A stretch of 64,000 bases of DNA. Origin: an uncultured Fretibacterium sp. GTDB lineage: Bacteria; Synergistota; Synergistia; Synergistales; Aminobacteriaceae. The translations under genes and the position numbers were made by a program. Location of the stretch: NCBI GenBank assembly GCA_946186205.1, contig CAMHMH010000001.1, forward strand, positions 744,001-808,000, in the 5' to 3' direction. This document shows positions 8,395-16,831 of this stretch, one piece after another (the first letter of the stretch is position 1; the number at the start of each line of letters is the position of its first letter). The notes below the pieces were generated by a model. The model did no database searches, had not been told where the DNA came from, and saw only the letters and a program-made list of their open reading frames with translations.

Positions 8395-9393
8395 CTACAA
8401 CGCCTCCCCGTTAAGAAATTTCTTGACGCAGAAAGGACACGCCACATAATGACCCGCTTCGGCCTCCTGCATATCGGGACGAATCTTTGAGCATTCATCA
8501 GCAGCCATTGAGCAGCGAGGATGAAACGCGCAGCCCGCCGGGAGATTCACAGGGTCAGGCATAAGGCCGGGTATCACTGGCAGCTCGTCAACATCTTCAT
8601 CAATATCCGGCACTGAACGGAAAAGCCCCCGCGTGTACGGGTGAATCGGATTCGTGTAAAGCGATCTTTTGTCAGCATATTCGACCACACGCCCAGCATA
8701 CATAATCGCTACCTTGTCGCAAATGTCCGCAACAATCCCCAAGTCGTGAGTGATGAGAATCATTGAGGCCGAAAATTTTTGTTTCAGCTCCTTCATCAGC
8801 TCTAACACCTGCGCTTGAATAGTAACGTCAAGTGCTGTAGTCGGCTCGTCAGCAATCAGTAATTCCGGGTCGCAGGCTAAAGCAATCGCAATCACAACGC
8901 GCTGTTTCATCCCGCCGGAAAACTGGTGCGGGTAATCGTGCATTCTCTCACGGCGAATCCCGACAAGCTCTAACATATCTCCCGCGAGCTTCAAAGCCTC
9001 CGAGTGTGATACGTTCTTGTGAAGGGAAATCATTTCGGCTATCTGTTTGTCGACTGTCATAACGGGATTAAGGCTCGTCATAGGATCTTGGAATATCATT
9101 GCGATTTTCTCGCCGCGAATTTTCCGCATCTCTGACTCGGACTTAGTGAGCAAGTTTTCACCGTTGAAAAGTATCTCGCCTGATTTGATTTTGCCGGGCG
9201 GATTAGGGATTAGCCGCATGATTCCGAGTGCAGTTGTTGTTTTCCCTGCGCCTGTTTCACCGACAAAGCCGAGTGATTCACCGCGTCCCAATGTGAGATT
9301 CAATCCTTCAACAGCGTGAACGACTCCGCTCTCAACCTCGTAATGAATCGTCAAGTCCTTTATGTCAAGCATAGTGTCATTCATTCTCATCAC
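8395..9393 (-). CDS. Di/oligopeptide ABC importer, ATP-binding subunit (DppD/OppD type)
   Basis: First ATPase of the importer, 332 residues. Walker [10 protein letters not shown], signature FSGGMKQRV, Walker [13 protein letters not shown] and H-loop LITHD are intact. The C-terminal region carries the family Cys pattern ([14 protein letters not shown] ... CPFC). It overlaps dppC by 4 nt, and dppF follows without a gap. A later Met (MLDIKDL) could also start the protein. Confidence 0.93.
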   Translation of the reverse strand: MMRMNDTMLDIKDLTIHYEVESGVVHAVEGLNLTLGRGESLGFVGETGAGKTTTALGIMRLIPNPPGKIKSGEILFNGENLLTKSESEMRKIRGEKIAMIFQDPMTSLNPVMTVDKQIAEMISLHKNVSHSEALKLAGDMLELVGIRRERMHDYPHQFSGGMKQRVVIAIALACDPELLIADEPTTALDVTIQAQVLELMKELKQKFSASMILITHDLGIVADICDKVAIMYAGRVVEYADKRSLYTNPIHPYTRGLFRSVPDIDEDVDELPVIPGLMPDPVNLPAGCAFHPRCSMAADECSKIRPDMQEAEAGHYVACPFCVKKFLNGEAL

Positions 9394-10268
9394 CTCTTCA
9401 GTTTCGGGTCAAGTGCATCACGCAAGCCATCACCCAGAAAGTTTAGTGCTAATATCGTGAGCATGATTGCGAGTCCTGGATATAGCGTCATGTGCGGGTA
9501 ATCGCGAATGTATTGACGGCCTCCCGATAACATCGCGCCCCATTCAGGGTTAGGGGGCTGAATGCCGAGTCCTATGAACGACAAGCCCGCCGCGTTTAAG
9601 ATTGCTGAGGCGACTCCTAATGTTGACTGTACTATGATGGGGGCCATGCTGTTTGGGATTATGTGCTTGAGGATTATGCGCAAGTCTGAGCTTCCCGCAG
9701 CCCTCGCAGCCTCGATGAACTCCATCGAACGAATCGACAGCACAGAACCCCGGACAATTCGCGCGTATGTCGGCACCGCTGAAATTCCGACAGCTATCAT
9801 CAAGTTCATGAGACTCGGCCCTAACGCCGCAACAATCGCAATCGCCAATAACGTCTGGGGAATCGACAATAACACGTCCATCACTCGCATTATGCAGTTG
9901 TCGAGTCTCCCGCTGTAATATCCTGAGACAGCTCCGAGCATACCGCCGATCACTAACGCGATTCCCACAGCAATGAATCCTACCTGCAATGAGACTCTCG
10001 CGCCGTATATCAGCCTGCTCAAAATGTCCCGGCCAAATTCATCCGTTCCGAGCCAGTGCGCTGACGTTGGAGTCTCGAACATGTGCATTAAGTCTTGTTT
10101 GATTGGGCTGTATGGTGAAATCACTTCCGCAAATATCGCGCAGAACACAAGCACGAATATTATCGCAAGCCCGAACATAGCAAGAGGACTCCTCGCAAGC
10201 CTCATCATCACATCAGCAAAAGGACTCCTGCGTTTACGGACTAATTCAGGGATTATTTTATCTGTCAT
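9390..10268 (-). CDS. Di/oligopeptide ABC importer, permease (DppC/OppC type)
   Basis: Inner-membrane permease of 292 residues with an N-terminal OppC_N segment, six predicted membrane helices and the EAA loop EAARAAGSSDLRIILKHIIPN that contacts the ATPases. The ligand-channel segment LGTDEFGRDILSRLIYGARVS is typical of DppC. It is 10 nt downstream of dppB. Confidence 0.93.
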   Translation of the reverse strand: MTDKIIPELVRKRRSPFADVMMRLARSPLAMFGLAIIFVLVFCAIFAEVISPYSPIKQDLMHMFETPTSAHWLGTDEFGRDILSRLIYGARVSLQVGFIAVGIALVIGGMLGAVSGYYSGRLDNCIMRVMDVLLSIPQTLLAIAIVAALGPSLMNLMIAVGISAVPTYARIVRGSVLSIRSMEFIEAARAAGSSDLRIILKHIIPNSMAPIIVQSTLGVASAILNAAGLSFIGLGIQPPNPEWGAMLSGGRQYIRDYPHMTLYPGLAIMLTILALNFLGDGLRDALDPKLKR

Positions 10269-10278
10269 GTTATCACTC

Positions 10279-11208
10279 CTACTTTAACTCAGCTTTGATT
10301 CGCGGATCTATGTACGCATACAGCAAATCAACGAGCAAATTCACAATGCTGAATGTTATTGCGATAAACAAGACTCCGCCCTGAACCATAGGATAGTCGC
10401 GGCTCATTATTGCGTTGACCATCAAGCGGCCGACTCCGGGAACGGCAAATATACTCTCAGTGAGAATCGCTCCCGATAACAACTGCCCGAACTGGAGTCC
10501 GCATAACGTTACGACAGGGATTAAAGCGTTGCGCAGGGCATGTACGCCGATAACTATGCTTTCTTTCTGACCCTTTGCGCGTGCTGTGCGAATGTAGTCA
10601 GCCCGGATAACTTCAAGCATTGATGATCGTGTCATTCTCGTAACCATTGAGATACTTTGCGCGGCTAATGCGACTGAAGGGAGAATCATTGCTTTGAACG
10701 TTGAGAAACCCGACGAAGGAAGCCACCGTAATTTCACGGCGAATAAAAGTATCAGCAGCAAGCCAAGCCAGAAGACCGGCATTGAGAGTCCAATCATGGC
10801 GAAAATCATCGTGATTGTGTCAAACCATGAGTATTGTTTTATCGCTGAGATTATCCCGCATGGTATACCGATTATGATTGCGATTATCATCGCGAAGGCC
10901 GAAAGTTTCAGCGTGTAGGGGAAAGCCGTCAATATCTCCTGCATTACCGGACGCTTTGAGCTGTACGATCTCCCTATGTCGCCTTTGAACACTGCCTTGT
11001 ATACATAATTCCCGAACTGAACGAGGAACGGATCATTGAGTCCCTCTTTGTCACGGAACTCCTTTATTGCCTCGTCCGTAGCAAGGTCGCCTAATACCAT
11101 TCGGGCAGGGTCGCCCGGTGTGAAGTAAAGCAGAGTGAATACGCAGAAAGCAACGCCGAGCAGAACAGGTACAAGCATAATGATACGGCGCAAAATATAT
11201 TTCAGCAT
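10279..11208 (-). CDS. Di/oligopeptide ABC importer, permease (DppB/OppB type)
   Basis: Inner-membrane permease, 309 residues. It begins with the family hallmark MLKYILRRIIMLVPVLLGV and FTPGDPARM, and has the EAA loop RTARAKGQKESIVIGVHALRN and the conserved VPGVGRLMVNAIMSRDYPMVQG near the end. It is separated from dppA by a 94-nt gap that holds a terminator-like hairpin, which would lower expression relative to the binding protein. Confidence 0.93.
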   Translation of the reverse strand: MLKYILRRIIMLVPVLLGVAFCVFTLLYFTPGDPARMVLGDLATDEAIKEFRDKEGLNDPFLVQFGNYVYKAVFKGDIGRSYSSKRPVMQEILTAFPYTLKLSAFAMIIAIIIGIPCGIISAIKQYSWFDTITMIFAMIGLSMPVFWLGLLLILLFAVKLRWLPSSGFSTFKAMILPSVALAAQSISMVTRMTRSSMLEVIRADYIRTARAKGQKESIVIGVHALRNALIPVVTLCGLQFGQLLSGAILTESIFAVPGVGRLMVNAIMSRDYPMVQGGVLFIAITFSIVNLLVDLLYAYIDPRIKAELK

Positions 11209-11228
11209 TAATTTTCACTTCCTTGTGC

Positions 11229-11269
11229 AAAAAAAATTAACGGCAGGTGTTGTGCTGATGTCCTGCCGT
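11229..11269 (-). terminator. Partial terminator between dppA and dppB
   Basis: On the minus strand ACGGCAGG pairs with CCTGCCGT (11262-11269 and 11240-11247), followed by TTAA and eight T. Its place inside the operon suggests partial read-through, giving more binding protein than permease. Confidence 0.8.
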
Positions 11270-11302
11270 CATTGTCTGCGTCATTATAATTGTAAACCTG
11301 AT

Positions 11303-12805
11303 TTAATCTTCAAAGTATACATTTCGGAATGAGTGAACCTCGAACGGGTCAACCTCGAAGCCCTTAACGATTTTGCGGACTCCTGCTATTGCCTCGTCAT
11401 TGTGAAGGTAAATCATCGGGAGCTGCTCATTAATGTAGAGCTGCATATCCTTGTAGACTTTCGCGCGCTCTTCGCCGTCAGGAAGGCTTCTTCCTTTCGC
11501 GAGCATCTCATCAAGTTTCGGGTCTGCGTACGTCGTGTAGTTAGTCCCTGCGTTAGTCTCAAGCAATCCCGCAACCGCGTAATCAGGATCAGGAACAGAG
11601 AGTCCCCAGCCAAGCAAGAACACATCATGCTGTTTCTGCTGAAGGACATTGAGATACGCGCCCCATTCCTGCTGAACGATTTCGGTCTGTATTCCGGCCT
11701 CTGCTAGTTGAGCCTGTATTATCGTGGCCATGTCTACACGCTCTTTTCTCTCGTTGGAGCGGATAACAAACTTCAATGTTGACGGATCTACTCCGGCTTC
11801 AGCAAAAAGTTTCTTGGCTCTCTCTACGTCTCTTGAGTGTACGGGCAATTCATCATTGATTGAGTATTTTGTTACGGCGGGGATTAAGCTGCGCGGAGTC
11901 TGTCCTACTCCCCTCATAACCGCACGCTGAATGTTCACTGTGTCGAGCAGCGCGAATATTGCCTGACGCACTTTCACATTGTCGAACGGAGCTTTGTGGA
12001 CGTTGAAGCCCATGTATGTTGTTGACGGGATGACTTTGCGCTGAAGCTCTAACTCGTCATTGTCCTGAATGCGTCCAAGCTCAATGGTCGTTACGGGGTA
12101 CGCAATATCTACCGCTCCCGTCTCAAGCTCTATAGTTCTGTTTGTAGGCTCAGGAATCGAACGCACTATGAGAGTCTCAAACTTTGCTTTGTTCCCCCAG
12201 TAGTCATCAAAACGCTCAAACGTATAGTGATCTCCCTTTGCCCATTCCTTGAACTTGAAAGGCCCGGTGCCGATGGGATTCATTCCGTAGTCATCCCCAG
12301 CAGCCTCGACAACTTTCTTGCAGACTATGCTTCCCCAGCTGTGTACGAGCGATGAGAAGAACGGATAATTTACTTTCTTCAGGTGAATGATTACCGTGTA
12401 GGGGTCAACGATTTCTACGTGGTCTAAGTCCTGGCAGTATGTGTGAATGTGAGAGCCTGCTGGAGTCTTTGCGCGTTCGAGGGAGAATTTCACGTCCTCT
12501 GCTGTCATTTCGTCGCCGTTGTGGAACTTCACGCCCTTGCGAAGGTACATCTTGTAGGCTGTGTCTGAAATAAATTCCCACTTCTCTGCGAGTCCCGGCC
12601 TTAATGTTCCGTCAGGGTTGAGGAATATTAACGTGTCGTAAATGTGCGAGCATGCGCGGCTTGTCGGGTAATCGTTATGTCCAATAGGGTCGAGCGTCGT
12701 TGCGTCGTACTGGTCAGCAACAACAAGAGTGTCCTTAGCGAATGAAGCCCCTGCCAAAGACAACGCGAAAATCAACGCAATGAAAACTGTTACGAGTCTT
12801 TTCAC
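11303..12805 (-). CDS. Peptide-binding protein (SBP_bac_5, DppA/OppA type)
   Basis: Periplasmic solute-binding protein of 500 residues feeding the Dpp-type importer. The signal peptide (about residues 1-23, ending SFA) lacks a lipobox Cys, so the mature protein is soluble in the periplasm. Family 5 features include YDTLIFLNPDGTLRPGLAEKW, LRKGVKFHNGD and NPIGTGPFKFKEW. The start is GTG at 12805, preceded by TAGGAGG. It is the first gene of the dpp operon. Peptide specificity (di- versus oligopeptide, or other small ligands of this family) cannot be read from sequence. Confidence 0.92.
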   Translation of the reverse strand: MKRLVTVFIALIFALSLAGASFAKDTLVVADQYDATTLDPIGHNDYPTSRACSHIYDTLIFLNPDGTLRPGLAEKWEFISDTAYKMYLRKGVKFHNGDEMTAEDVKFSLERAKTPAGSHIHTYCQDLDHVEIVDPYTVIIHLKKVNYPFFSSLVHSWGSIVCKKVVEAAGDDYGMNPIGTGPFKFKEWAKGDHYTFERFDDYWGNKAKFETLIVRSIPEPTNRTIELETGAVDIAYPVTTIELGRIQDNDELELQRKVIPSTTYMGFNVHKAPFDNVKVRQAIFALLDTVNIQRAVMRGVGQTPRSLIPAVTKYSINDELPVHSRDVERAKKLFAEAGVDPSTLKFVIRSNERKERVDMATIIQAQLAEAGIQTEIVQQEWGAYLNVLQQKQHDVFLLGWGLSVPDPDYAVAGLLETNAGTNYTTYADPKLDEMLAKGRSLPDGEERAKVYKDMQLYINEQLPMIYLHNDEAIAGVRKIVKGFEVDPFEVHSFRNVYFED

Positions 12806-12839
12806 TGTGAATGCCTCCTAAATTTTTTGGAATATAGCT

Positions 12840-12868
12840 ATGATACGCGGGAATGATTTTTATGTCAG
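12840..12868 (-). promoter_or_regulatory. Candidate promoter of the dpp operon
   Basis: On the minus strand CTGACA (12863-12868) and TATCAT (12840-12845) are 17 nt apart, 35 nt upstream of the dppA start. Confidence 0.5.
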
Positions 12869-12984
12869 CAGTAAAAGATTGTATATTGCAGAATGAAAGA
12901 AGCCGTTACGATTCTGAGAAGCTGAAATGAAATCAAAAATTTTTTTCCGGGACATTGAAAGCAAATGCTCATCTTCATAACTGG

Positions 12985-13013
12985 TTGAAGAAAGTAAAGT
13001 TATCACATAAAAT
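12985..13013 (+). promoter_or_regulatory. Candidate promoter of glgB
   Basis: TTGAAG (12985-12990) and TAAAAT (13008-13013) are 17 nt apart, upstream of the AGGAGG and ATG of glgB. The remaining ~115 nt between this and the dpp promoter are AT-rich with no other structure that I can see. Confidence 0.5.
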
Positions 13014-13066
13014 TTAATCACGCACAAAAAATTTCAACAACACAAAACAAAGGAGGCAATCTCTTA

Positions 13067-15001
13067 ATGGCAGGTAACATTCGGCACGGTGTATCGCCTA
13101 TCACCGACTATGATATATTCCTGTTCAAGCAGGGTACGCATTATCATCTTTACGAGAAGATGGGCGCGCAGAAATTCACAGACCCTTCCGACAACGCCGA
13201 GGGAGTCGCGTTCAGTGTTTGGGCACCTAATGCACAGGCAGTAAGCGTCGTAGGAAACTTCAACGGATGGAACACAGAGTCTCACCCTCTCGCGGCAAGG
13301 TGGGACGGCTCCGGGATATGGGAAGGATTCGTACCGGGCTTGCAGAAGTGGGAGCTGTACAAATTCTGCATAAAGAACTCGCACGGTGAAATCAAAGAGA
13401 AAATGGATCCCTTCTGCCGTGCATTTGAGCTTCCCCCGCGAACGTCATCAATAACTCACTGGCCCGAATACGAATGGGGCGACTCGGAATGGTTAGCGCA
13501 CCGCGGCGAGAAAATGAATCTCTCAGCACCTTTGAGCGTTTACGAGGTGCATATGGGATCATGGCGGCGGCACTGGAATGACGGACTCTCGCTCTCGTAC
13601 CGTGAAATGGCTGACGAACTGCCCGCATACTGTGAGGAGATGGGCTTCAACGCTGTAGAGTTTCTTCCGATTATGGAGCATCCTTTCTACGGCTCATGGG
13701 GTTATCAGACACTCGGATATTTTGCGCCGACAGCACGCTACGGAACGCCCGAAGATCTGATGTACCTGATCGACTCACTTCACAAGAAAAATATTGCGGT
13801 GATTCTCGACTTTGTTCCGAGTCATTTCCCGACTGATGATTTCGGACTGGCGCGCTACGACGGCACAGCGTTATACGAGCATGAAGACCCGCGCAAGGGC
13901 TATCATCCCGACTGGGGAAGCTACATCTTCAACTACGGCCGCAACGAGGTAAGAAGCTACTTGATCTCATCGGCTGCATTCTGGATTGACCAGTACCATG
14001 CTGACGGACTCAGAATCGACGCAGTAGCCTCAATGTTATACCTTGATTACTCGCGGAAAAATGGCGAATGGATTCCGAACATCTACGGAGGCCGCGAGAA
14101 CCTTGAAGCAATATCACTCCTGCGCGACATGAACAGCGAATTGTTTGGGCGTTTCGGGAACATTCAGACGATCGCGGAAGAGTCTACTGACTGGCCTATG
14201 GTGACTCGTCCTGTGTTCCTCGGCGGACTCGGTTTCGGAATGAAATGGAATATGGGATGGATGCATGACACGCTCGACTATATGAGCCTTGAGCCTGTAT
14301 ATCGTTCGTGGCATCAGAATCAGCTGACGTTCTCAATATGGTATGCGTTCAGCGAGAATTTCATGCTTCCGTTGTCTCATGATGAAGTTGTTCACGGAAA
14401 AGGCTCTCTCATCAACAAGATGTCCGGGGACTGGTGGCAGAAGCGCGCGAACCTAAGACTCCTTTACGGCTATATGTGGGGTCATCCCGGCAAAAAGCTC
14501 TTGTTCATGGGCAGTGAGTTTGCGCAGGGGCTCGAATGGAATCACGACTCGGCTTGTGAATGGCAGCTTCTTCAGAAGGAAGACTTCCGCGGGATTCAAG
14601 ACTGGGTAAAAGACCTCAACGCCGCGTACAAGAAATATCCTCCGCTTTATGAGCTTGACTTCAGCCCTGAGGGATTCAGATGGGTAGACTGCTCCGACTG
14701 GCAGCAGAGTGTTATCGTTTGGCTGAGGAAGGGCAAGAGCGATGACGAGTACATACTTTGCGCCGCGAACTTTACGCCCGTTCCGAGATTCGGTTACAGG
14801 GTAGGAGTCCCCCGCGCGGGATTCTGGAAGGAGATACTCAACAGCGACGCGACGAAATACGGCGGATCAGGACTCGGGAACTGCGGAGGAATGGAAGCCG
14901 AAATGAAAGAGTGGGAGAATATGCCCTACTCAATGCCGCTGACTCTTCCGCCTCTCGGGATTGTGATGTTCCACTTCACTACGAAGCCCGAGCAGGAATA
15001 A
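13067..15001 (+). CDS. glgB: 1,4-alpha-glucan (glycogen) branching enzyme
   Basis: GH13 enzyme that forms alpha-1,6 branches in glycogen; 644 residues. The N-terminal E-set domain (about 40-130, with SVWAPNAQAVSVVGNFNGWN) precedes the catalytic barrel. Catalytic residues are visible: the Asp nucleophile in GLRIDAVASM, the Glu acid/base in TIAEEST and the transition-state Asp in LSHDEVVHGK. The C-terminal all-beta domain is present. No other glg gene lies in the window. The ribosome site AAAGGAGG precedes the ATG. Confidence 0.96.
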   Translation: MAGNIRHGVSPITDYDIFLFKQGTHYHLYEKMGAQKFTDPSDNAEGVAFSVWAPNAQAVSVVGNFNGWNTESHPLAARWDGSGIWEGFVPGLQKWELYKFCIKNSHGEIKEKMDPFCRAFELPPRTSSITHWPEYEWGDSEWLAHRGEKMNLSAPLSVYEVHMGSWRRHWNDGLSLSYREMADELPAYCEEMGFNAVEFLPIMEHPFYGSWGYQTLGYFAPTARYGTPEDLMYLIDSLHKKNIAVILDFVPSHFPTDDFGLARYDGTALYEHEDPRKGYHPDWGSYIFNYGRNEVRSYLISSAAFWIDQYHADGLRIDAVASMLYLDYSRKNGEWIPNIYGGRENLEAISLLRDMNSELFGRFGNIQTIAEESTDWPMVTRPVFLGGLGFGMKWNMGWMHDTLDYMSLEPVYRSWHQNQLTFSIWYAFSENFMLPLSHDEVVHGKGSLINKMSGDWWQKRANLRLLYGYMWGHPGKKLLFMGSEFAQGLEWNHDSACEWQLLQKEDFRGIQDWVKDLNAAYKKYPPLYELDFSPEGFRWVDCSDWQQSVIVWLRKGKSDDEYILCAANFTPVPRFGYRVGVPRAGFWKEILNSDATKYGGSGLGNCGGMEAEMKEWENMPYSMPLTLPPLGIVMFHFTTKPEQE

Positions 15002-15016
15002 CGGAGAAAATTTTTG

Positions 15017-15049
15017 CCCCCCTTGCGATTTGTGAGGGGGAATTTTTTT
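15017..15049 (+). terminator. Intrinsic terminator after glgB
   Basis: CCCCCC TTGC / GTGAGGGGG stem followed by AATTTTTTT; near copy of the hairpins after metQ and the toxin gene. Confidence 0.88.
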
Positions 15050-15062
15050 AGGAGGGAATATT

Positions 15063-15311
15063 ATGGCAGGACTTGAGACGGTTGAAGAACTGCGCGATGA
15101 GCTTAGGCTTACGGTTGACTATCTACCGAAAAACAGATTGAGAGAAGCACTGATTACACTTGAGAATATGCTTGAGTTCAACAACGGGACTATTGCGGCG
15201 ATTGATGACGTTATGAACAACAGGAATCTTTTAGGGCCTTACTATACGCCGGAAGAAATGTTGAAGGCTGTACTTGAGGGAGACGATGACGAAGGCGATG
15301 AAGAAATATAA
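15063..15311 (+). CDS. Putative antitoxin of a YafQ-type toxin-antitoxin pair
   Basis: Small acidic protein of 82 residues, mostly predicted helical, ending in a run of Asp/Glu (EGDDDEGDEE). It directly precedes and overlaps a YafQ-like toxin gene, which is the normal place of the antitoxin. I do not see the ribbon-helix-helix N-terminus of DinJ, the usual YafQ partner; the helix LPKNRLREALITLENML is closer to DUF2281-type antitoxin-like helices. The segment YYTPEEMLKAVL may be the toxin-wrapping part. AGGAGG lies upstream of the ATG. The function is inferred from position. Confidence 0.65.
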   Translation: MAGLETVEELRDELRLTVDYLPKNRLREALITLENMLEFNNGTIAAIDDVMNNRNLLGPYYTPEEMLKAVLEGDDDEGDEEI

Positions 15312-15588
15312 GTACACAATCGAAATGTCCTCAAGGTACAAAAAAGAGCTGAAGAAAATGCTGAAAAGAGGTGCTGATGAGACCAAAATACTGGCAGTTG
15401 TTGACATACTTGCTTCAGGCGATACACTTCCTCCGCGTTATGAAGATCATCCCCTGCACGGAAATTTTGAGGGGCTGAGAGAATGCCACATAACGCCTAA
15501 CTGGATTCTTGTTTACCGAATTGACGGGGACAACCTAATCCTCGCCCTGACTCGTACAGGTACTCACTCGGACATTTTCGGAATGTAG
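15286..15588 (+). CDS. YafQ-family mRNA interferase toxin (RelE superfamily)
   Basis: Basic protein of about 100 residues matching YafQ, a ribosome-dependent mRNA endonuclease. The C-terminal half carries the family signature: DHPLHGNFEGLRECHI, NWILVYRI and the terminal RTGTHSDIFGM, including the His and Asp positions used for catalysis in YafQ. Its 5' end overlaps the antitoxin gene by 26 nt. Possible starts are TTG 15274, ATG 15286 and ATG 15298; 15286 was chosen because an AGGGAG-like site lies just ahead, but this is uncertain. Confidence 0.85.
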   Translation: MTKAMKKYKYTIEMSSRYKKELKKMLKRGADETKILAVVDILASGDTLPPRYEDHPLHGNFEGLRECHITPNWILVYRIDGDNLILALTRTGTHSDIFGM

Positions 15589-15596
15589 AAACTTAT

Positions 15597-15630
15597 CCCC
15601 CTTGCGTTATGTGAGGGGGAATTTTTTTTT
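15597..15630 (+). terminator. Intrinsic terminator after the toxin gene
   Basis: CCCCCTTGC / GTGAGGGGG stem and a long T-run (from 15622). Almost identical to the terminators at 3637 and 15017. Confidence 0.88.
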
Positions 15631-15679
15631 TGCACTCTTAATCTATAATGAAACAAAACTTTCACAAGGAGTCGATCCC

Positions 15680-16828
15680 ATGAAGACAATCATAAACATC
15701 ATCATCGGAGCCGCAGTTGTCGCAGGAATTTGTTACGGCTTAAACGAGTTCCGACAGTCAAAAGACTCTGAACCATTCACCGAAATCGTGAGGCCCGTGC
15801 GAACCATCACTCTCACGAATGGACGCGAGACTTTCACACGCAGGTACTTCGGAACAGTACAAGGAAGCAGGCGCGCAGATCTCTCCTTCAGAGTCTCAGG
15901 CACTCTTAACCGCATTAACGTCGAGAACGGAGCAAGCGTCAGAAGAGGGACTCTCCTCGCAACGTTAGACCCCCGCGACTTCAACACACGAATCGCACAG
16001 GCTCAAAGCGCGCTCTCACAGGCTCAGGCACAGCACAAAAACGCTCAGGCAGACTTCAAACGCTATGAGAATCTCTACAAACACAAAGTCATAGCACGGT
16101 CCCAATATGACACATACAAGACTCAAGTTGACGTTGCAAAATCAGCAGTCGACTCCGCGCAAGCAAACCTCAAAGCCGCGCAGGACTCTTTACATGACAC
16201 AGAGCTTCGAGCCCCCTTTGACGGCGTAATAGCTTCTCGCACCGTCGAAAACTTTCAGGACGTTACAGCAAAGCAGACAATCTTCACTCTTCAGAATCTC
16301 TCAACTCTTGAGATCGTCTTCAACATCCCGGACAATGACGTGCTCACAGCACCGATACCGAGAGTCCATAACATTCAGGATCTCAAAGCACACGCGCAGG
16401 AGTTCACGTTAAGCGCACATTTTGACGCGATGCCGGGGAAAACTTTTCCGGTTGCCATAAAAGAAATTTCTACGCAGGCAACGTCATCAAACACTTATCC
16501 CGTTACAGCAGTTATGACTCCTCCCGGTGATGTAAGAATTTTGCCGGGAATGCCCGTTACTGTCGCTGTAGATTTCGGAGGAGGGCGCGAGGTTGCGGAT
16601 GATAAATTCTCCGTTCCTGTTACGGCCATACGCAATGAGGGCGCGAATAATTACGTCTGGCGGTTCGGAGTCGGTCAAGTCTCAAGAGTCCCGGTGAGAG
16701 TCGGACAGATTCATGACGGAGGGTATATAGACATTGAGGGCGATACGCTGAAGGGCGGAGATGTTATTGTTACGGCTGGGGTATATTTCCTTCACGAGGG
16801 ACAAAGAGTCAGGCTCACGGAGGACTAA
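15680..16828 (+). CDS. RND efflux periplasmic adaptor (HlyD/AcrA family)
   Basis: Membrane fusion protein of 382 residues linking an RND pump to an outer-membrane channel. An N-terminal hydrophobic segment (about 5-20) anchors or exports it. The split lipoyl domain is seen (GTLNRINVENGASVRRGTLL and the returning ELRAPFDGVIASRTVE), separated by a helical hairpin rich in Gln/Ala (about 95-170). Beta-barrel and membrane-proximal domains follow. Start at 15680 chosen because CAAGGAG lies upstream; an earlier in-frame ATG at 15602 would overlap the terminator. The pump gene follows after 3 nt. No TolC gene is nearby. Confidence 0.93.
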   Translation: MKTIINIIIGAAVVAGICYGLNEFRQSKDSEPFTEIVRPVRTITLTNGRETFTRRYFGTVQGSRRADLSFRVSGTLNRINVENGASVRRGTLLATLDPRDFNTRIAQAQSALSQAQAQHKNAQADFKRYENLYKHKVIARSQYDTYKTQVDVAKSAVDSAQANLKAAQDSLHDTELRAPFDGVIASRTVENFQDVTAKQTIFTLQNLSTLEIVFNIPDNDVLTAPIPRVHNIQDLKAHAQEFTLSAHFDAMPGKTFPVAIKEISTQATSSNTYPVTAVMTPPGDVRILPGMPVTVAVDFGGGREVADDKFSVPVTAIRNEGANNYVWRFGVGQVSRVPVRVGQIHDGGYIDIEGDTLKGGDVIVTAGVYFLHEGQRVRLTED

Positions 16829-16831
16829 GCG

